Source: Ferruginibacter sp. (GTDB lineage: Bacteria > Bacteroidota > Bacteroidia > Chitinophagales > Chitinophagaceae). From it: a stretch of DNA of 64,000 nt. The stretch spans positions 372,001-436,000 of the forward strand of contig JAQBNH010000007.1 of assembly GCA_028288705.1 (NCBI GenBank), given 5' to 3'. Below are positions 60,045 to 64,000 of the stretch, in pieces (the first letter of the stretch is position 1; the number at the start of each line of letters is the position of its first letter). The notes below the pieces were generated by a model. It was not told where the DNA came from. It did not search any database and saw only the letters and a list, made by a program, of their open reading frames with translations. A program made the translations under genes and the position numbers.

Positions 60045-60716
60045 ATGAAAAAAATATTCCCGGCACTCGCATTGCTCGGCTTGTTGTCCTGCAATAATGC
60101 TGACACGAAAGAAGCAACAACGACAACAACAGTTGATACCATGGCCACGAGCGGCACGGCATCAACAGGCACCACAACAGAGGCAACTCCGGCAGCTCCT
60201 GTAGATTCTGCAACCATGATGAAGAACTGGCAGGCTTACATGACACCTGGAGACGTGCATAAAATGATGGCTTCCTGGAATGGCAGCTGGAACGGGACTA
60301 TGCAAATGTGGCATATGCCAAATACTCCCCCGGAAACCAGCAAGGTAAACACAGTAAACAGGATGATCATGGGCGGGCGTTACCAGGTAAATACACATAC
60401 CGGCACGATGATGGGCATGCCTTTCGAAGGTACAGGAACACTGGCCTACGACAACGCCAAGAAGAAATTCATCAGCACCTGGATCGATAATATGGGCACC
60501 GGCATCATGTTATTGGAAGGTGGCTGGGACGAAGGCACCAAGTCGATGACACTTACCGGAAAGTGTGTAGACCCATCCGCAGGCAATGGAAAAGAAACAC
60601 CTGTTCGTGAAACCTTTACATCCATAGATGCCAATACGCAATTGATGGAAATGTACGGACCAGCACCAGACGGGAAAGAATTTAAAATGATGGAAATTAA
60701 ATTTACCCGTAAATAA
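60045..60716 (+). CDS. DUF1579 family lipoprotein
   Basis: Lipobox-like LLGLLSCNN, Thr-rich linker, then GSWNGTMQMWHMPNTPPETSKVNTVNRMIMGGRY. Confidence 0.85.
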   Translation: MKKIFPALALLGLLSCNNADTKEATTTTTVDTMATSGTASTGTTTEATPAAPVDSATMMKNWQAYMTPGDVHKMMASWNGSWNGTMQMWHMPNTPPETSKVNTVNRMIMGGRYQVNTHTGTMMGMPFEGTGTLAYDNAKKKFISTWIDNMGTGIMLLEGGWDEGTKSMTLTGKCVDPSAGNGKETPVRETFTSIDANTQLMEMYGPAPDGKEFKMMEIKFTRK

Positions 60717-60737
60717 ACCGAACTGAATTAATTTTGC

Positions 60738-60770
60738 CGTTGCTGCTAAAAACAGCAACGATTTTTTTTT
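60738..60770 (+). terminator. intrinsic terminator of the DUF1579 gene
   Basis: CGTTGCTG-CTAAAAA-CAGCAACG followed by nine T. Confidence 0.8.
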
Positions 60771-60783
60771 GAAAACACCTGAT

Positions 60784-61452
60784 ATGGAATTACCTGTGCT
60801 CATTTACTGTTACGATGCTTATTGCGGCTGGTGTTACGGATTCAGTCCCGTAATCACCAAAATTGCTGAAGAATACCAGGGCCGGCTCGATACGGATGTG
60901 TTAAGTGGTGGGATGATTCTCCCGGAAAAGCCGACGCATATCGGCCTTTCTGCGGGTTATATCGCCAAGGCTTATAAGAATGTAGAGGAACTTACAGGGA
61001 TCAAGTTTGGCAAAGATTATCTCTGGCATATCATGAACCCGGATGAAAGTGACTGGTATCCGAACTCAGAAAAGCCGGCTATTGCCATGTGCATTTTTAA
61101 AGAATTTTACCCCGCCCGTGCAATTGAATTTGCTTCTGATCTGCAATACGCCTTGCATTATGAAGGCCGTGATCTTACCGACAATGAAGCTTATCTCCAC
61201 CTGCTGGAAAAATACAGCATCAATTCAGAAACATTTTTTGAAAAACTCGCGTCGGAAGAATATAAGGAAATGGCTTATTACGAATTTTCGCTGATGGCAC
61301 AACTCCAGGTCACCGGTTATCCCTGCGTTTTTATACAAACCGGCGATTTAAAATTTACGATGGTTGCACGCGGATATACAGATTATGAAACGCTGAAACA
61401 GCGGATCGACGCCGTTCTTGAGGATATTGAAAAGCCTGCGCCAGGAAAATAA
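60784..61452 (+). CDS. DsbA/FrnE-like thioredoxin-fold protein
   Basis: LPVLIYCYDAYCGWCYGFSPVI (CGWC); QVTGYPCVFIQ. Confidence 0.85.
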   Translation: MELPVLIYCYDAYCGWCYGFSPVITKIAEEYQGRLDTDVLSGGMILPEKPTHIGLSAGYIAKAYKNVEELTGIKFGKDYLWHIMNPDESDWYPNSEKPAIAMCIFKEFYPARAIEFASDLQYALHYEGRDLTDNEAYLHLLEKYSINSETFFEKLASEEYKEMAYYEFSLMAQLQVTGYPCVFIQTGDLKFTMVARGYTDYETLKQRIDAVLEDIEKPAPGK

Positions 61453-61476
61453 AAAAGCAGCATCGCTGCTGCTTTT
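61453..61476. terminator. bidirectional terminator
   Basis: AAAAGCAGCA-TCGC-TGCTGCTTTT between convergent genes. Confidence 0.7.
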
Positions 61477-61485
61477 AATGATGAT

Positions 61486-61860
61486 TTATTGTTGTTTGCG
61501 TTGCGGACGCAAAGATGGTTCAATCTCTTCTTTCCATTTTTTCAGTTGATCTTCAGTCAAAACTGCTTTCAGTTTCCCGTCACGTGCATCTGATAATTCT
61601 TTGTTTTTTGCTGTCATCGCTTCGCGGTCAAAACTTCCGGCAGCACGCATTTCTTCCATTGATTTTTGACGGGCCGTGTAAAACTCCAGGAATGCGGTGT
61701 TCACTTTCACAGACTGGTCAGCAGTTAAACTCAGTGGTGCCAGTTTTTCCATCGTCGCCTTTGTTCTTTCTTCCGGCGTTTGACGTTGCATGTCCTGGGC
61801 AAATACAGATCCAAGACTGAAAATAATGGCCAACGCAGCAAGTACGATTTGTTTTTTCAT
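61486..61860 (-). CDS. Spy/LTXXQ-like periplasmic protein
   Basis: 124 aa; signal peptide; TMEKLAPLSLTADQSVKVNTAFLEFYTAR...VLTEDQLKKWKEE. Confidence 0.75.
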   Translation of the reverse strand: MKKQIVLAALAIIFSLGSVFAQDMQRQTPEERTKATMEKLAPLSLTADQSVKVNTAFLEFYTARQKSMEEMRAAGSFDREAMTAKNKELSDARDGKLKAVLTEDQLKKWKEEIEPSLRPQRKQQ

Positions 61861-61886
61861 TTGTTGCTTTTTATAATGATTAAAAA

Positions 61887-62363
61887 TTAATGCTCTTTGG
61901 GTTTGTTGTCATTCTTTCCCCGAATCATCACTTTATAAAATCCGGTATCGAATTTGGCTTTTTGTTCGGGCGTTCCAACATTCCTGATATCGCGCAGGTG
62001 ACTTAACATTTTTATCTCCAGGGCTTGTTGCTGGCTGGCAGAATAAGTAGCAGCACTGTTGATGGCACTGTCGCTAAAGCCATTTTTTCCCAATGCTTTA
62101 AACGCCTGTTCCTTATCGTTACGCATATTGTCGAATAGTAGCTTCACATCACGGCGATGACGGCTCTTGATAGAATCTACCGCTACAAGTTGCGCAGGTG
62201 AAAATCCAACTTCGCTTTTCAGGTAAGCAGACATTGGACTTTTTCTTTCCGGGCGTTTGTCCTGCGGCTTACCGGAAAGCATCATCCAGACCAGGACAAT
62301 GTTCGTCAGTAACAAAATACCGATGATAAATAATAAGGTTTTGTTTTTTGATTGGTTGATCAT
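61887..62363 (-). CDS. CpxP/CnrX-like periplasmic heavy-metal-sensor-type protein
   Basis: 158 aa; one N-terminal TM; YLKSEVGFSPAQLVAVDSIKSRHRRDVKLLFDNMR...TPEQKAKFD. Confidence 0.75.
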   Translation of the reverse strand: MINQSKNKTLLFIIGILLLTNIVLVWMMLSGKPQDKRPERKSPMSAYLKSEVGFSPAQLVAVDSIKSRHRRDVKLLFDNMRNDKEQAFKALGKNGFSDSAINSAATYSASQQQALEIKMLSHLRDIRNVGTPEQKAKFDTGFYKVMIRGKNDNKPKEH

Positions 62364-62698
62364 TATGGCTCCTGATTTTCTATATCATATAAACTAGATA
62401 CCTGTATGGCGAATTCGTAGTTGGAAACAGTAGTTGTTGCCATACTGGCCGGTGTTTTAGGATTCGGATTGTTGGCCAGAACGAAAATATTTACCAGGAT
62501 AAAGACAAATAACCCCAACCCGGCTACGATCGGCCGCGAAAGGAATGCGCTGGTCTTACCCCAAAAACCTGCCGTCGCCCGCGCGTTTAAACGCGACTGG
62601 ATCCTGGTCAAGATGTAGGGTTGCGGCTTTGCTTTTTCAGCTCCGTCAAAACTATTCAACACCCGGTCAATTGAAGGATCTAATTCTTCCTGGTTCAT
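62363..62698 (-). CDS. single-TM protein, candidate anti-sigma factor
   Basis: 111 aa; cytoplasmic N-terminus, one TM (PIVAGLGLFVFILVNIFVLA); overlaps the next gene by 1 nt and follows the sigma factor. Confidence 0.6.
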   Translation of the reverse strand: MNQEELDPSIDRVLNSFDGAEKAKPQPYILTRIQSRLNARATAGFWGKTSAFLSRPIVAGLGLFVFILVNIFVLANNPNPKTPASMATTTVSNYEFAIQVSSLYDIENQEP

Positions 62699-62705
62699 GG
62701 CAAGC

Positions 62706-63275
62706 TTATTTAAAATGTGTTGTATAATATGTTTTCAGCAATTCTTTTAACCTGTTCTTCGCCCTTACCTGCAAGGATTCTACCGCCATCAGGCTCAGGT
62801 GCATCACATCCGCGATCTCCTGGTAGTTCAATCCTTCCAGTTTATGCAGCATGAAAGCGATGCGCTGCTTTTCAGGAAGTTTATTCATTGCCGCAAACAG
62901 GATCCTCGCATCATCCTTCTTATCGAGTAAAATTCCGGGATGATTAAAAGACACCGCTTCCTCTTCTGCCGCACCGGAAAATATTTTTTTTAAGAACCCG
63001 CCATTCTTCTGCCGCTTTTTCTTTTTTTCAAAATCCAGCGCTTTGCTGATGGCGATCCTGTAAATCCAGGTACTTAATTTCGATTCGTTCCGAAATTCAT
63101 CCAAACCTTCATACACCTGCACAAAAACATCCTGTGTAATATCTTCCGCCTCTGTTTCATTTTGAATGATCCCCAACACCGCATTATATACCATATCCTG
63201 GCAGCCGGTGACGATATCGCTAAAAACGAGCGGCTCCAGTATTACGCTGAGTGGAATGGAATCGGGATGGTTCAA
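62706..63275 (-). CDS. ECF-type RNA polymerase sigma factor
   Basis: QNETEAEDITQDVFVQVYEGLDEFRNESKLSTWIYRIAISKALDF; LNYQEIADVMHLSLMAVESLQVRAKNRLKEL. Confidence 0.92.
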   Translation of the reverse strand: MNHPDSIPLSVILEPLVFSDIVTGCQDMVYNAVLGIIQNETEAEDITQDVFVQVYEGLDEFRNESKLSTWIYRIAISKALDFEKKKKRQKNGGFLKKIFSGAAEEEAVSFNHPGILLDKKDDARILFAAMNKLPEKQRIAFMLHKLEGLNYQEIADVMHLSLMAVESLQVRAKNRLKELLKTYYTTHFK

Positions 63276-63329
63276 AAAAAATGAAGGTTAGATACATTTT
63301 AAAGTTATGATTTTACTTCACTCCATAAA

Positions 63330-64000
63330 TTAAAAACCCATTCCGCCCGGACCGCCCATTGGTGGCCTGTTTTCCGTGTTTTGTTTCGCTGCACCTGCTT
63401 TGGCTGTACCAAAATTTTTCAGGTTATATGTAAACGTCAGCATAAAATATTGTTGTAACACGTCATTTTGTGAATCGATGATCTCTGTTGAATTCACAGT
63501 TCTGGTGATACTCTGATTTTGTTTCAGCAGATCGAACACTGATAATTTTAACTCACCCGCATTGTTCTTCAGGAATTTTTTCCCAAGGGCTGCATTCCAT
63601 AACCAATACGATTGATTCAATCCCCCTGTTAAACCACTATATGTTTGGTTGTTCACATCGTTCTGAACAAACCAACCTTTCTTATTTAATAAATTCAGCT
63701 GCAAACCAGCTGTTTGATTCACATATTTATTCACCTGGCTCGTCTTGCCGGTTGTACGTGCATCATTAAAATTCGCATTGTAAGAAATATTGAAATCAAC
63801 AAACTCACTGATGTTACTTGCCAGTACAACACCGGTTGTGTACACGTAATTATTGGTTACGGTTGAAATATAATTTAATAAACCTGGCAGGCGGGAGTAG
63901 TTAAATCCAGCACTCAGGTTAACGGTAGTTTTAATAGATTTCACAGGCATGCTGTAAGTGAAGAAAGTATTCAAACTCCTGTATCCATCAAGGTTTACAG
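63330..64000 (-). CDS. outer-membrane beta-barrel protein (TonB-dependent-receptor-like), C-terminal part only
   Basis: ORF stays open to the window edge (VNLDGYRSLNTFFTYSM...); C-terminus FMLTFTYNLKNFG. The listed start is an internal TTG. Confidence 0.75.
   Translation of the reverse strand, partial: VNLDGYRSLNTFFTYSMPVKSIKTTVNLSAGFNYSRLPGLLNYISTVTNNYVYTTGVVLASNISEFVDFNISYNANFNDARTTGKTSQVNKYVNQTAGLQLNLLNKKGWFVQNDVNNQTYSGLTGGLNQSYWLWNAALGKKFLKNNAGELKLSVFDLLKQNQSITRTVNSTEIIDSQNDVLQQYFMLTFTYNLKNFGTAKAGAAKQNTENRPPMGGPGGMGF

Noticed and set aside
63330-63974. Complete 214-aa protein as listed in the ORF track
   Set aside because: The start is an internal TTG; the frame remains open to 64000, so it is a truncated larger beta-barrel.
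1-64000. tRNA/rRNA genes, IS elements, prophage or defence systems
   Set aside because: Intergenic gaps were read for tRNA-like cloverleaves and transposase/integrase-like ORFs; none seen, although a covariance-model scan could not be run.

Overview
This is a 64 kb chromosomal window from a Bacteroidota genome. Chitinophagaceae-like gene content, Bacteroidota-type TAnnTTTG promoters and T9SS C-termini suggest this, but taxonomy is inferred. It is mostly dense core and household genes: lysS, uvrB, typA/bipA, polA, coaX, meaB, an lptC-like gene, a deoxyhypusine-synthase-family gene, a ClC channel with CBS domains, a DPP-IV-like peptidase, glycosyltransferases and an ABC exporter. I saw no rRNA, tRNA, CRISPR array, IS element or prophage. 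The accessory content most worth attention: (1) a tight operon with a Kv-beta-like aldo/keto reductase, an ArsC/Spx-like protein, a TMEM175-type K+ channel and an OsmC protein (37368-39769); (2) an uncharacterised three-gene unit ending in a radical SAM/SPASM-like enzyme (11402-14794); (3) two ~1500-aa T9SS-secreted PKD proteins carrying esterase, beta-helix and SGNH modules plus a shared C-terminal module (47247-56931); (4) an ECF sigma / short membrane protein / CpxP-like / Spy-like set resembling CnrYXH (61486-63275); and (5) several RNA-level structures: 5'-terminal hairpins after promoters, a chain of alternately complementary segments, and an antisense terminator inside a CDS. No searches were run; all family calls come from reading the protein sequences.
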